Below, piece by piece: positions 52,477 through 60,704 of a stretch of 64,000 nucleotides of DNA. This DNA is from Priestia iocasae. Its GTDB lineage: Bacteria; Bacillota; Bacilli; Bacillales; Bacillaceae_H. The DNA is taken from positions 186,001 through 250,000 of the forward strand of contig NZ_JAFBFC010000003.1 in the NCBI RefSeq assembly GCF_016909075.1. The letters are read 5' to 3'. The notes beneath the pieces are model-generated. The model saw only the letters and a list, made by a program, of their open reading frames with translations, was not told the DNA's origin and did no database searches. The position numbers were made by a program, and so were the translations under genes. The first letter of the stretch is position 1. Every line of letters starts with the position of its first letter.

Positions 52477-53136
52477 TTATACTCCTTCGTCTTCAAAACG
52501 ATTTAAGTCTTTGTTATGACCAACGACAATGAGCATATCTCCCTCTTCTACTACTTCATGCGCAGTAGGTGAAATGACCATTTCTCCATTTTTACGTTGA
52601 AATCCAATAATATTACATCCGTATTTGGCACGAATGTCTAAATCAAATAATGTCTTATTATGCAGCTTTCGCGATGCGACAATCTCAACAATACTATAGT
52701 CTTTTGATAATTCAATGTAATCAATGATCTTCTCTGATACCACATGATGAGCAAGCCTTCTTGCCATATCTCGCTCTGGATGAATGACACGATCTGCGCC
52801 AACTTTTTCTAGTACTTTTTGGTGATAAGCATTAACAGCTTTCACCCATACCTTCTTTACTCCCATATCCTTTAATAGCATCGTAGCAAGGATACTCGCT
52901 TCGATGTCATCACCAAACGAAATGATGGCATGATCGACGTTTCGAATGCCTAACCCTTTTAAATTCGTCTCATCAATCGCATTCGCAGCGACTACATATG
53001 TTGCTAAGTTCGCAAACTTATTGATCACTTCTTGATCGCGATCAATGGCAAGCACATCTACATTTAAATTCGCAAACTCTTCAACAAGACTTCCTCCAAA
53101 ACGTCCTAGTCCTAATACGGCAAATTGCTTTTTCAT
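52477..53136 (-). CDS. ktrA: Potassium uptake regulatory subunit KtrA
   Basis: 219 residues: RCK_N Rossmann domain (FAVLGLGRFGGSLVEEF, about 1-130) binding ATP/ADP and RCK_C domain (about 140-219), which binds c-di-AMP in this family. It forms an octameric gating ring under KtrB. First gene of the operon and directly after the c-di-AMP riboswitch, giving double c-di-AMP control of potassium uptake. Confidence 0.9.
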   Translation of the reverse strand: MKKQFAVLGLGRFGGSLVEEFANLNVDVLAIDRDQEVINKFANLATYVVAANAIDETNLKGLGIRNVDHAIISFGDDIEASILATMLLKDMGVKKVWVKAVNAYHQKVLEKVGADRVIHPERDMARRLAHHVVSEKIIDYIELSKDYSIVEIVASRKLHNKTLFDLDIRAKYGCNIIGFQRKNGEMVISPTAHEVVEEGDMLIVVGHNKDLNRFEDEGV

Positions 53137-53217
53137 CTTCTGTCTTCCTTTCTCATTACATACAACTATTGACCATAGTTTGCTTCTTTTATTCCCGAAT
53201 TACTTAAAAATGAACGC

Positions 53218-53415
53218 AAAAAAACACAGGGTTGCCCTTCCTGTGTTTTACAAATTCATCCACACAAGTGTCACCTTCCCTCTCATCACGCTTACGGGGT
53301 TAGCTGTCGGATTCGGGTTATGAGAGTAACCCTACCTAAAAAAGGATTCACCCCTGGTACCTATAGGCACAAAAAAGTGGTTCCCCCGCTCTATTTGTAG
53401 ATTAAGCGATCTGAC
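53218..53415 (-). ncRNA. ydaO/yuaA c-di-AMP riboswitch with terminator
   Basis: On the minus strand: ATCGCTTAATCT, GCGGGGGAACC, GGGGTGAATCC, TAGGGTTA, ACCCGAATCCG and CAGCTAACCCCGTAAGCG, the conserved segments of the ydaO (c-di-AMP) aptamer, in order from 53410 to about 53275. A terminator (AAAACACAGG / CCTGTGTTTT, 53221-53249) with seven T follows. The known mechanism turns the gene off when c-di-AMP is high; here it precedes ktrAB as in B. subtilis. Confidence 0.93.
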
Positions 53416-53483
53416 GTATTCACTCATTATGGATGCTATCATACTCCTGTAAAATTTTTCTGTCAAGACTATTTATAAAACTT

Positions 53484-53924
53484 TTACAAAGAACAAAAAT
53501 CATACAAATCAAGACTCACAATGATTTTATGAAAACTATCAAACAAGTTAATAAGCGCTAGTATTTCTGTTATTTGTTCATCACGATAAAATAGCTTCAG
53601 TTCATGAACAGAAGCTTCTTTCGGTGTTACTCGATATCGATCGATAAAAGAGAAAAGCACCTGCTCTTCTTTTGACCACTTTTCTTCTGTTATGACTTCT
53701 TGATTAATTTGAAATTCACTCACGTATGACAAACTAATACACGTTTGACATCCATTTACGTTTGCTAAATAAAGGCGAATTCTCTCTTTTAACTCTTTTG
53801 TTGTGATGTGACTATTCCATAATACTTCGTATAATTGGTCATACAATGATTTTACTTCTGGAATAAGAGATAGTGCTTTTTCGAAATTCGATCCTTCAAC
53901 TTTAGGCAATTGTATATGTGCCAT
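53484..53924 (-). CDS. Carboxymuconolactone decarboxylase/AhpD-like protein
   Basis: 146 residues from ATG 8 bp after AAGGAG. ANVNGCQTCISL carries the CxxC-type redox pair of the AhpD fold (C-Q-T-C). Members act in peroxide defence or as decarboxylases; without the rest of a pathway the role is open. Divergent from an Lrp regulator 118 bp away, possibly its regulator. Confidence 0.7.
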   Translation of the reverse strand: MAHIQLPKVEGSNFEKALSLIPEVKSLYDQLYEVLWNSHITTKELKERIRLYLANVNGCQTCISLSYVSEFQINQEVITEEKWSKEEQVLFSFIDRYRVTPKEASVHELKLFYRDEQITEILALINLFDSFHKIIVSLDLYDFCSL

Positions 53925-54042
53925 ATTCATCACTCCTTTTTTTTATTGTAAAAGAAAAAAGCGCATTTTTCGATTGCATATTAAACGTCTTTTCCATTAA
54001 TCTAATAACAATTGAAATAATAATAGAGAGGATACTTTACAA

Positions 54043-54501
54043 ATGAAAATGGATGATGTGGACCTTCATATTTTAGAGGAATTACAAAAAGATAGTCGCC
54101 TTTCGATGAGAGAGCTAGCCAAAAAAGTGAATTTATCTGCTCCTTCTGTCACAGAACGCGTTCGACGTCTAGAAGAGGCAGATATTTTAAAGAAATATAC
54201 AATTGATATTAACTATGAAAAGCTTGGGTTAACAGTGGAGTGTTACGTGGAGATAACAATGAAAAACGGAGAATACGAGCGGTTTAAATCATTTATTGCT
54301 GCGTATCCATACGCACAATTTTGTGAGCGCATCGCCGGTCAAGCATGCTTTATTACAAAGCTTAAGCTTCCTCATCTGCAACAGTTAGAAGAATTTATTA
54401 ACGAAGTGACTCCATTTGCTAAAACGATTTCTCACGTTGTATTATCAAATGTCAACATGAAGAGTACGACATTACATGACTTAAGACATAAACGCCATTA
54501 A
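54043..54501 (+). CDS. Lrp/AsnC-family transcription regulator
   Basis: 152 residues: N-terminal helix-turn-helix (LHILEELQKDSRLSMRELAKKVNLSAPSVTERVRRLEEADIL, about 6-50) and C-terminal RAM domain. Ribosome site GAGAGGATACTTTACAA. Likely controls itself and/or the divergent AhpD-like gene; amino-acid ligand unknown. Confidence 0.9.
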   Translation: MKMDDVDLHILEELQKDSRLSMRELAKKVNLSAPSVTERVRRLEEADILKKYTIDINYEKLGLTVECYVEITMKNGEYERFKSFIAAYPYAQFCERIAGQACFITKLKLPHLQQLEEFINEVTPFAKTISHVVLSNVNMKSTTLHDLRHKRH

Positions 54502-54507
54502 AAAAAA

Positions 54508-54548
54508 CCGTTCAAAAAGAGCTCAATTTTTTGAACGGGCTTTTTTTT
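54508..54548. terminator. Bidirectional terminator
   Basis: CCGTTCAAAAA / TTTTTTGAACGG arms and T-runs on both sides. The 3' coding end of the convergent gene (stop at 54523) lies inside the stem. Confidence 0.8.
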
Positions 54549-54729
54549 CATTCATATGCTTAAATAAACTTCCCACTCCGACTACATAGCACAGAACAAA
54601 TAAAATCGTATAAAAAATCCAATTTTCACTTCCAGCATAAGCAAGGCCACCCCATATAAGAGAACCTACCATTAATAAAATCCCAAACATTCGATAATCG
54701 ATTACTTCTTTTGGTTCCTCTCTATGCAT
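54523..54729 (-). CDS. Small membrane protein, two helices
   Basis: 68 residues; ATG after AGAGGA with 9-bp spacing. Hydrophobic segments at about 16-34 and 38-57, with polar ends (MHREEPKEVIDYR and NEKKARSKN). The last three codons form part of the terminator. Family not recognised. Confidence 0.65.
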   Translation of the reverse strand: MHREEPKEVIDYRMFGILLMVGSLIWGGLAYAGSENWIFYTILFVLCYVVGVGSLFKHMNEKKARSKN

Positions 54730-55020
54730 GACAGCCACTCCTCTACTCTTTTACTTTATCTTATACACGAAAATAAAAAAAGAAAAGTAAAACAGAAAAA
54801 ACGTCCGTACTTCTTGGGACAAACGATGACAAGCATGCATAAAATAAAGGACAACGCATTTTGTGAACAGCTGTCTACAAACGACACATATAATACCTAG
54901 AACGTTTTTGCTGTTTTCCAGACTTACAACCACATCTAGTAATGCTTCTATTTCATTGTAAGTTAGAAAGATAAACATAACATATCCTTATTTATCCTTT
55001 ATAACCAAATCATTCTTATG
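54730..55020. other. Gene-free interval
   Basis: AT-rich sequence with the ribosome site of the gene starting at 54729. I found no convincing promoter, RNA or coding frame. Confidence 0.4.
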
Positions 55021-55043
55021 TTCACCTATGAGGTATAGGTGAA
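55021..55043. promoter_or_regulatory. Palindrome at the start of the MurE-like gene
   Basis: TTCACCTAT, 5-nt centre GAGGT, ATAGGTGAA: a perfect 9-bp inverted repeat ending 5 bp before the TTG start. As RNA it would hide the AGGTG ribosome site; as DNA it could be an operator. Confidence 0.5.
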
Positions 55044-55048
55044 ATACG

Positions 55049-56584
55049 TTGTTCACAAAATACACATACGAGACCATTCCAACAAACAAGGAGATGGACG
55101 AATACAACATGAAGTTACATCATATTCTCCAAGGTATTAACAGTGAACAACCGTTAAGTATGATAAACAATATTGACATTCACAACATTTCATTTAATTC
55201 TAAACAAATTACAACAGGTGATTTGTTTGTTGCAATTTCTGGTGGCACCCATGATGGACATGCGTATATTGAACAAGCAATTGACGCAGGTGCTGCAGCA
55301 ATTGTTGGCGAAAAGCTTCTAGAGTTTCCTTTATCGGTTCCGTACATTCAAGTTCAAAATAGTCGGCAAGCATTAGCAAAGCTAGCCGTAAACTACTATC
55401 ATCATCCTGCCAAAAAACATGTGATGATTGGCATTACGGGAACCAATGGAAAAACAACAACCGCTTTTATGTTAAAGCATCTTCTCGAGCAAGAAGGATA
55501 TACGTGCTCGATTTTAGGTTCGGTGATGAACATGATTAACGGTGAAGAAATTCCTGCTACGGCGACTACACCGGATAGCTTAGAATTAAATCGACTTCTT
55601 AATCTTAGTAACGATCAAGTCGTTATTATGGAAGTGTCTTCGCACGCCTTAACACAAGCACGTGTCGCCGAAATTGAATTTGATTATTGCTTGTTTACGA
55701 ATTTAGGGCACGACCACCTCGATTATCATCAAACATTTGACGATTACTTTGCAGCAAAAGCGAGCTTATTTCATCAACTCTCACCAAACGGTTATGCAAT
55801 TGTGAACATAGATAATGAGTGGGGTGAGAAGTTGCATAACCTGCTATTACAAAAGCAGCAGCGTGTATGGTCGCTAAGCACCGATAAAGAAGCAAACTGG
55901 AAGATGAATGTGGTAGAGGTGAATAGACATTCCAGCGGTACACTTGTAAATGATGAAAAAGGCGCACTTCATTTTGAACTATGCTTTCCTGGTGAGCATA
56001 ACGTATACAATTGTGCAATGGCACTTATGACTGGGAACGCTTTTGGTATTGAACACCAACGTCTCACCTCAAGTATGGCTCACTTTAAAGGTGTACCAGG
56101 ACGATTCGAAATGATTGAACATAATGGAAAAACCATTGTTGTTGATTATGCGCATACAGCCGATGCTTTTGAGCATTGCTTAAATACCGCAAAGCAATGC
56201 GATGCACAGCAAATCTTCCACGTGTTCGGCTTTCGCCATGGACGAGATCATTCTAAGCGTGCAACGATGCTTCAAACATCTGCTTCACTCGTGACAAAGT
56301 ACGTATTAACACTTGATGATGTTTATCAATCCGCACAAGAAGATATGATTTTAAACTTAATGACACTGCATTACGAACATGGAAATGACAAAGGTGAAGT
56401 TATTCCTGACCGTACAACCGCTATTCAACAAGCTATTACTGAAGCAAGTGAAGGAGACTGGATCTTCATTACAGGTAAAGGTCATGAACAATATAAACAA
56501 GCTTTTGAACTCGGAACATGCTCCGACATGGAAACCGTACTTGCTGTTATAGAAGACGAAAAAGATGAAGATATCGTGATCTAG
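55049..56584 (+). CDS. MurE-like Mur ligase paralogue without DNPR motif
   Basis: 511 residues from TTG. Mur ligase domains in order: N-terminal UDP-binding, central ATPase with GITGTNGKTTT, C-terminal domain ending FITGKGHEQYKQ. The usual meso-DAP-selecting DNPR motif is replaced by LDDVYQ near residue 420, so the amino acid added is not DAP by this criterion. Peptidoglycan ligase on a different substrate or a capsule/secondary-metabolite ligase are alternatives. The start is uncertain: family length and MKLHHILQGI suggest the Met at 55109, but only the TTG has a spaced ribosome site. Confidence 0.8.
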   Translation: MFTKYTYETIPTNKEMDEYNMKLHHILQGINSEQPLSMINNIDIHNISFNSKQITTGDLFVAISGGTHDGHAYIEQAIDAGAAAIVGEKLLEFPLSVPYIQVQNSRQALAKLAVNYYHHPAKKHVMIGITGTNGKTTTAFMLKHLLEQEGYTCSILGSVMNMINGEEIPATATTPDSLELNRLLNLSNDQVVIMEVSSHALTQARVAEIEFDYCLFTNLGHDHLDYHQTFDDYFAAKASLFHQLSPNGYAIVNIDNEWGEKLHNLLLQKQQRVWSLSTDKEANWKMNVVEVNRHSSGTLVNDEKGALHFELCFPGEHNVYNCAMALMTGNAFGIEHQRLTSSMAHFKGVPGRFEMIEHNGKTIVVDYAHTADAFEHCLNTAKQCDAQQIFHVFGFRHGRDHSKRATMLQTSASLVTKYVLTLDDVYQSAQEDMILNLMTLHYEHGNDKGEVIPDRTTAIQQAITEASEGDWIFITGKGHEQYKQAFELGTCSDMETVLAVIEDEKDEDIVI

Positions 56585-56595
56585 CAACGATTTTA

Positions 56596-56622
56596 AGAGA
56601 GGTCAACGTCACCTCTCTTTTT
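56596..56622 (+). terminator. Terminator of the MurE-like gene
   Basis: AGAGAGGT / ACCTCTCT, 7-nt loop, TTTTTC tail. Confidence 0.85.
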
Positions 56623-56736
56623 CATGATTAAATAGAGGATTTGTCAAATAGCTGTCGAAATAACTCAAAGAACTGATCATTTTTTGTAACAGCTAGACCA
56701 TGAGATGAGAGAAAAAACTTCTTAAAGGAGACGAAG

Positions 56737-57186
56737 ATGCTAAACACGTTAAAATTATTAGAGGACGCATCTCTTTTGATGAATCACTTTAAACACGTAG
56801 ACGATGACATGTTTTTCAGTCCTATTGAAGAAGACAAATGGTCACTTGCCGGAATGGTGGAGCATTTACGCTTTTGGGATCGTTACTTAATAAACGAACG
56901 CATTCCTTATTTTACAGAAGGTGCACAGCTTAGTCGCTCTGACATTGATGTAGACGGAGTAAATCAACAATCTGAAACAAATGCTCAATCCGGTATTTCA
57001 AAAGAAGAACTGATTGAACAGTTTATTTCGACACGCAAGCAGCTTGTTCAACAGCTAGAAACCATTCCACTTGAAACGGTTTTTTCAATTGAACATCAAA
57101 CAATGACAGTCAATCAATTCATCAGTCAACTCATTGAACATGACTTACATCACCTTCAACAAATGGTGAAAATATGCATAAAATGA
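56737..57186 (+). CDS. DinB/YfiT-family protein
   Basis: 149 residues, four-helix bundle type. Metal-binding histidines are recognisable in MVEHLRFWD and IEHDLHHLQQM. Members include thiol-dependent transferases and unknown stress proteins; no activity can be assigned. ATG after AAAGGAGACGAAG. Confidence 0.8.
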   Translation: MLNTLKLLEDASLLMNHFKHVDDDMFFSPIEEDKWSLAGMVEHLRFWDRYLINERIPYFTEGAQLSRSDIDVDGVNQQSETNAQSGISKEELIEQFISTRKQLVQQLETIPLETVFSIEHQTMTVNQFISQLIEHDLHHLQQMVKICIK

Positions 57187-57211
57187 CTACGTTGCCCTAG
57201 ACAATCAAAAC

Positions 57212-57260
57212 AGGACCGTCATGAAAACACAGCGAGATTATGTGTTTTCATGACGGTCCT
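57212..57260. terminator. Bidirectional terminator
   Basis: Perfect 19-bp inverted repeat AGGACCGTCATGAAAACAC with an 11-nt loop between the convergent DinB and NlpC/P60 genes. Confidence 0.9.
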
Positions 57261-57275
57261 TTTGAAAAAACCTTA

Positions 57276-58904
57276 TTATTTTATTCGTTTTGCTCCTACA
57301 TATTTCGTTTTCCAATAGCTGCTTGTAGGATAATGCGTAATTTGTACCCCTTTTGAAGGTGAAACATGGACAACATTTCCATTGCCAACATAAATCGCAG
57401 GATTTAAATACGTTGCTTGGAAAAAGACAAGATCACCAGGTTGCAAATCTTGTTCCTCAACAAACTCTCCTTTTTTCCATTGATCATTTGCATAACGAGG
57501 AAGTTCAATGTTCATTGATTGCTTGAACACATATTGAGTAAAACCAGCTGTATCAAATCCTTCAGGTGTTGTACCTTCACTTGCATATGGAGCCTCACCA
57601 ATAAATTTCGTTGCTTCTGATACAATAGGATTCTCTTTCGGTAAACGTAGGTTATTCACTCTTCGTGCTCCTGTATACTTCTCACTCCAATAACTGTTGC
57701 TTAAATAAGTTGTAGATACATCATAGCTGCGGTTCGCATGGATAAACTGATTATGACCCATGTAAATACCAACATGAGAAATCCCTGCACGATAGGTGTC
57801 ACTGAAAAACAGCAAATCTCCAACTTGAAGATCTTCACGTTCAACCGACTCTCCCACTTGCCATTGTTGATCTGTCGAACGCGGAAGATGAATATTCATT
57901 GACTTTTCAAAAACAAGCTGTACGAAACTTGAACAATCTAACCCAATCGTTGGATCTTCACTACCGAATACGTAAGGGATTCCCAAATAGTTCATTGCTT
58001 CGTTTATTATTGGGTTGTTTGTATCAATTGGCGTACTTTTTGTGATTCGCTTTGCTTTTAAATAGCGCGTCGACCAAAATGTACTTCCTTCTACGTTTGT
58101 TGTCACCACTTTTCCTGCTGAAGGAGACGGATAGACCATTTTATCATCTCCAATATAAATGCCTGCACTTGTTGGAGAACCATTTGCAGCAGAGCTAAAG
58201 AAAATAACATCTCCAGGCTGAAGTGCATGTCGAGCTACATCATCACCGACACTAATTTGTTCACTTAATAGACGAGGCATCGGTAAATTGAGTGATTGTG
58301 CAAAAACATATTTAACGAATCCAGAGCTATTAAAGCCTTCTTCTTCGCTTTGCCCGCCTTCTTTATAAGGAGCATTAAGAAGGGCAAGCGCTTGTGTTGC
58401 AATGTCATTTCCGATTTCCATATGAGTAAAGCCTGTAACACGCTTTCCGCCTTTAAAATGAGCCTCTTCACTTAATGGACTAATGGTTGCACCTGTTGAT
58501 GGTCGCGATGATACCATTTTATCATTGCCGATATAAATTCCGACGTGATTCACAGCCCCTTCGCTATTTTGAAAGAAAACAAGATCTCCAGGCTGTAGAC
58601 TTGCCTTTGGAACAGATTGTCCTTGTTGCCATTGCGAAGAAATCGTTGCTGGTAAATACACATTAACGGACTCTTTCATCACGGTTTGAACAAACTCTGT
58701 ATTTGTCATGAATGTTTCATTCGGGTTCGCCTTGACATACATAGGCATTTTGACATACTCTAGTGCTTTTTTAACAATCTCAGACAAGTCTTCACTTTCT
58801 TGAACAGCAATCGGTTCTGCTTGCGTATAATAAGGAGACGCACCTGATAGTAAAATCGTTACACTTACTGCTCCAACTAGTAGTTTCACTGGTTTCTTCA
58901 ACAT
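57276..58904 (-). CDS. Secreted protein with four NlpC/P60 modules, one active
   Basis: 542 residues: signal peptide (about 1-30) and four tandem modules at about 41-157, 165-290, 296-416 and 426-542. Only module 3 has Cys324 (GLDCSSFVQ), His377 (ISHVGIYMG) and His389. Module 1 has Asn68 for Cys but keeps His120; module 2 has Ser193 for Cys and Ser246 for His; module 4 has Thr452 for Cys and no His. The three defective modules are probably binding or scaffold domains for wall peptides. ATG after GAGGAAAAT. Confidence 0.85.
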   Translation of the reverse strand: MLKKPVKLLVGAVSVTILLSGASPYYTQAEPIAVQESEDLSEIVKKALEYVKMPMYVKANPNETFMTNTEFVQTVMKESVNVYLPATISSQWQQGQSVPKASLQPGDLVFFQNSEGAVNHVGIYIGNDKMVSSRPSTGATISPLSEEAHFKGGKRVTGFTHMEIGNDIATQALALLNAPYKEGGQSEEEGFNSSGFVKYVFAQSLNLPMPRLLSEQISVGDDVARHALQPGDVIFFSSAANGSPTSAGIYIGDDKMVYPSPSAGKVVTTNVEGSTFWSTRYLKAKRITKSTPIDTNNPIINEAMNYLGIPYVFGSEDPTIGLDCSSFVQLVFEKSMNIHLPRSTDQQWQVGESVEREDLQVGDLLFFSDTYRAGISHVGIYMGHNQFIHANRSYDVSTTYLSNSYWSEKYTGARRVNNLRLPKENPIVSEATKFIGEAPYASEGTTPEGFDTAGFTQYVFKQSMNIELPRYANDQWKKGEFVEEQDLQPGDLVFFQATYLNPAIYVGNGNVVHVSPSKGVQITHYPTSSYWKTKYVGAKRIK

Positions 58905-59310
58905 ATTTTCCTCTTCCTTGTTTGTTATTCTCCATCCAAGGTAATCATTATATCGATAGATTAATTACCATTTTATAATAATTATATAGTTCTATAGTTT
59001 CATGAAACTTCATTCACATTATAATCCAATAATGACTCTTTTCATAGGTATATTAGCTGATTATTTGAGATATTTAACCAAAATAATTCAATTAGACTAC
59101 TAAATGGTAAAATAAAACCAATTAACAATTCAAAAGTATCGTATTGTATATTGAGAAAACAAATATTCATACAAGGAAGAGAAAAAATAGACAGCAAATC
59201 CTTCAATAGAGGGAGTGAATCGTGTGTGTTATAGGGACTACTTACCATGATAATTTTAATAAGGATTGATGAATTTAATGTATCTTAGAAATCATTAAAA
59301 ATAAAAAAAA
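58905..59310. other. Gene-free interval
   Basis: AT-rich DNA upstream of the four-module NlpC/P60 gene and downstream of the type VII operon. I see no RNA or coding frame with a ribosome site; a short minus-strand frame at about 59042-59248 lacks one. Confidence 0.4.
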
Positions 59311-59364
59311 CATCCCTTGCTTACCTATCCATTCATATGACTGGACTTTGGTAATAAGGGATGT
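59311..59364 (-). terminator. Terminator of the type VII operon
   Basis: CATCCCTT-TTACC type arms paired with GGTAA-AAGGGATG, followed on the minus strand by eight T. Ends the operon directly after the TIGR04197-like gene. Confidence 0.85.
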
Positions 59365-59396
59365 GATGAGCTGTGACGAATTATGCACAGCTTCTT

Positions 59397-59663
59397 TTAA
59401 TTACGAATCATCGCTTCATCTTGCTTCTTTAACAAATCAATATTTGCTTGTGTATCTTCAATGTTTTTTGTTACAGCCTGAACGTATTGTTGAACAAGCT
59501 GTTGAATGGCTTGTTCTTGTTCCTTCCACTTCTCTGTCATGGCTAAATGATTTTGACCTAACTGATTCATTCCACTTGAAGACAACGAAATGGTTTCTTT
59601 TGCACTTGTAACTTGCTTTAATTGACTCGTGACAGATTCATAATTTAGTTTAATTGTCGACAT
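59397..59663 (-). CDS. TIGR04197/YwqI-like type VII secretion protein
   Basis: 88 residues, all-helical; MSTIKLNYESVTSQLKQVTS at the N-terminus. Small helical proteins of the YwqI/DUF5344 type accompany LXG toxins and type VII secretion genes. Start chosen for AAGGAG with 9-bp spacing; the stop of the upstream gene is just before it. No LXG toxin follows in this window. Confidence 0.65.
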   Translation of the reverse strand: MSTIKLNYESVTSQLKQVTSAKETISLSSSGMNQLGQNHLAMTEKWKEQEQAIQQLVQQYVQAVTKNIEDTQANIDLLKKQDEAMIRN

Positions 59664-59665
59664 CT

Positions 59666-60091
59666 TCACAAGCTCCTTCTAATTTGATTAACCTTCTCTC
59701 CGACTGCTTCAAATGCGTCTTCGCCTTTAGTAAGTAACTCATTCGCTTCATGTGCTAGCCCACTTGCAAAGCTTAACGCACCTCTTTGAAGTTCTAACGA
59801 TGAAATGTTTGAGCGAATAACTTGAACATACTCTTCATAGTCATGGTTAAGAATTCGCTCAATTTCATCATGCGCACTGTGTCGGCTTTCTTCAAATGCG
59901 TTAGAGCGCTCTCCTGCCCAGTTCACATCGAGGCTAGGCTGTAACAGGAGTGCTATTTCACCCATTGAAAGTTGTTTTTCTTCTTCAATACGCTGCGCTG
60001 CCATTTGTAGCCGCTGAATTTTCTCATCAAGATCTGCTCTTTGACTAGAGATAGCTTGCATTAAGCCTTGTAAGATATTTCCATAATCCAT
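59666..60091 (-). CDS. DUF5082/YwqH-like type VII secretion protein
   Basis: 141 residues from MDYGNILQGLMQ (ATG after GGAGGTGGTAGAG). Predicted long helical hairpin of the WXG100-like class, with WAGERSNAFEESR at about 75-87 resembling a WxG turn. Probably a chaperone or substrate partner of the next small protein. Co-transcribed, 127 bp after essA. Confidence 0.65.
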   Translation of the reverse strand: MDYGNILQGLMQAISSQRADLDEKIQRLQMAAQRIEEEKQLSMGEIALLLQPSLDVNWAGERSNAFEESRHSAHDEIERILNHDYEEYVQVIRSNISSLELQRGALSFASGLAHEANELLTKGEDAFEAVGEKVNQIRRSL

Positions 60092-60218
60092 CTCTACCAC
60101 CTCCAAGTAAACAAGCCATTTCTATCATTCGTTGTTTAGCTTTCAAAATTGATTGTCTAAGTAGCTTTTCCAACAAAGGAGTTTCATTGCTTAGATGAAT
60201 GTTAGACGTATTAACTTG

Positions 60219-60704
60219 TTAGTTCATTGACTTTCTTGAAGCTTCAATCATTCTAGGAAGCAGAAGTCCAAATAACAAGATAACGGCAATTCCAATCAAC
60301 CCAATCAACACCCATTTGAGTTGGGCGTTTTTTTGAAGAGCAGGTTCATCTATTGTTTGACTGATAGACGAAGGTGGAGATGAAAACAATTTTAACTCTT
60401 CAACTTGTGAGGAAAGTGTACTTTTTTTCTGACCTACTTCTGTGAACAAGTACTCCTGCCATTCATCCTCTTCTTTTTTACGCTGTTGCTTAAAAGTTAA
60501 ATTTTGAAATTCCTCTGGTACATTCTCTGTTGATTGATTTTCTTGCTGTAAAGCTCGTGGATTTAATTCAATTTCATTCTTTTTGTACTCATTTGGCTTT
60601 AATTGATCAATCTCGTCATTAGTAGCTAAAACCATATTTTCCATTGATAGAAAGAGAAGGACCATCAGTAAGAAGGCCCTTCCTATTAGATTCCTACGCT
60701 TCAT
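60219..60704 (-). CDS. essA: Type VII secretion protein EssA
   Basis: 161 residues: N-terminal signal anchor (RAFLLMVLLFLSMENMVLA), charged extracellular stretch, C-terminal helix (about 137-155) and basic end. Matches the EssA family (YueC in B. subtilis). It overlaps the esaA stop by 11 bp. Confidence 0.8.
   Translation of the reverse strand: MKRRNLIGRAFLLMVLLFLSMENMVLATNDEIDQLKPNEYKKNEIELNPRALQQENQSTENVPEEFQNLTFKQQRKKEEDEWQEYLFTEVGQKKSTLSSQVEELKLFSSPPSSISQTIDEPALQKNAQLKWVLIGLIGIAVILLFGLLLPRMIEASRKSMN

Noticed and set aside
59042-59248. 68-codon minus-strand frame upstream of the four-module NlpC/P60 gene
   Set aside because: No ribosome site, composition typical of AT-rich non-coding DNA.
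60046-60173. Minus-strand frame before the DUF5082 gene with a KQRMIEMA stretch reminiscent of Spo0E
   Set aside because: Starts only at TTG without a ribosome site and lacks the SQELD signature; probably coincidence.
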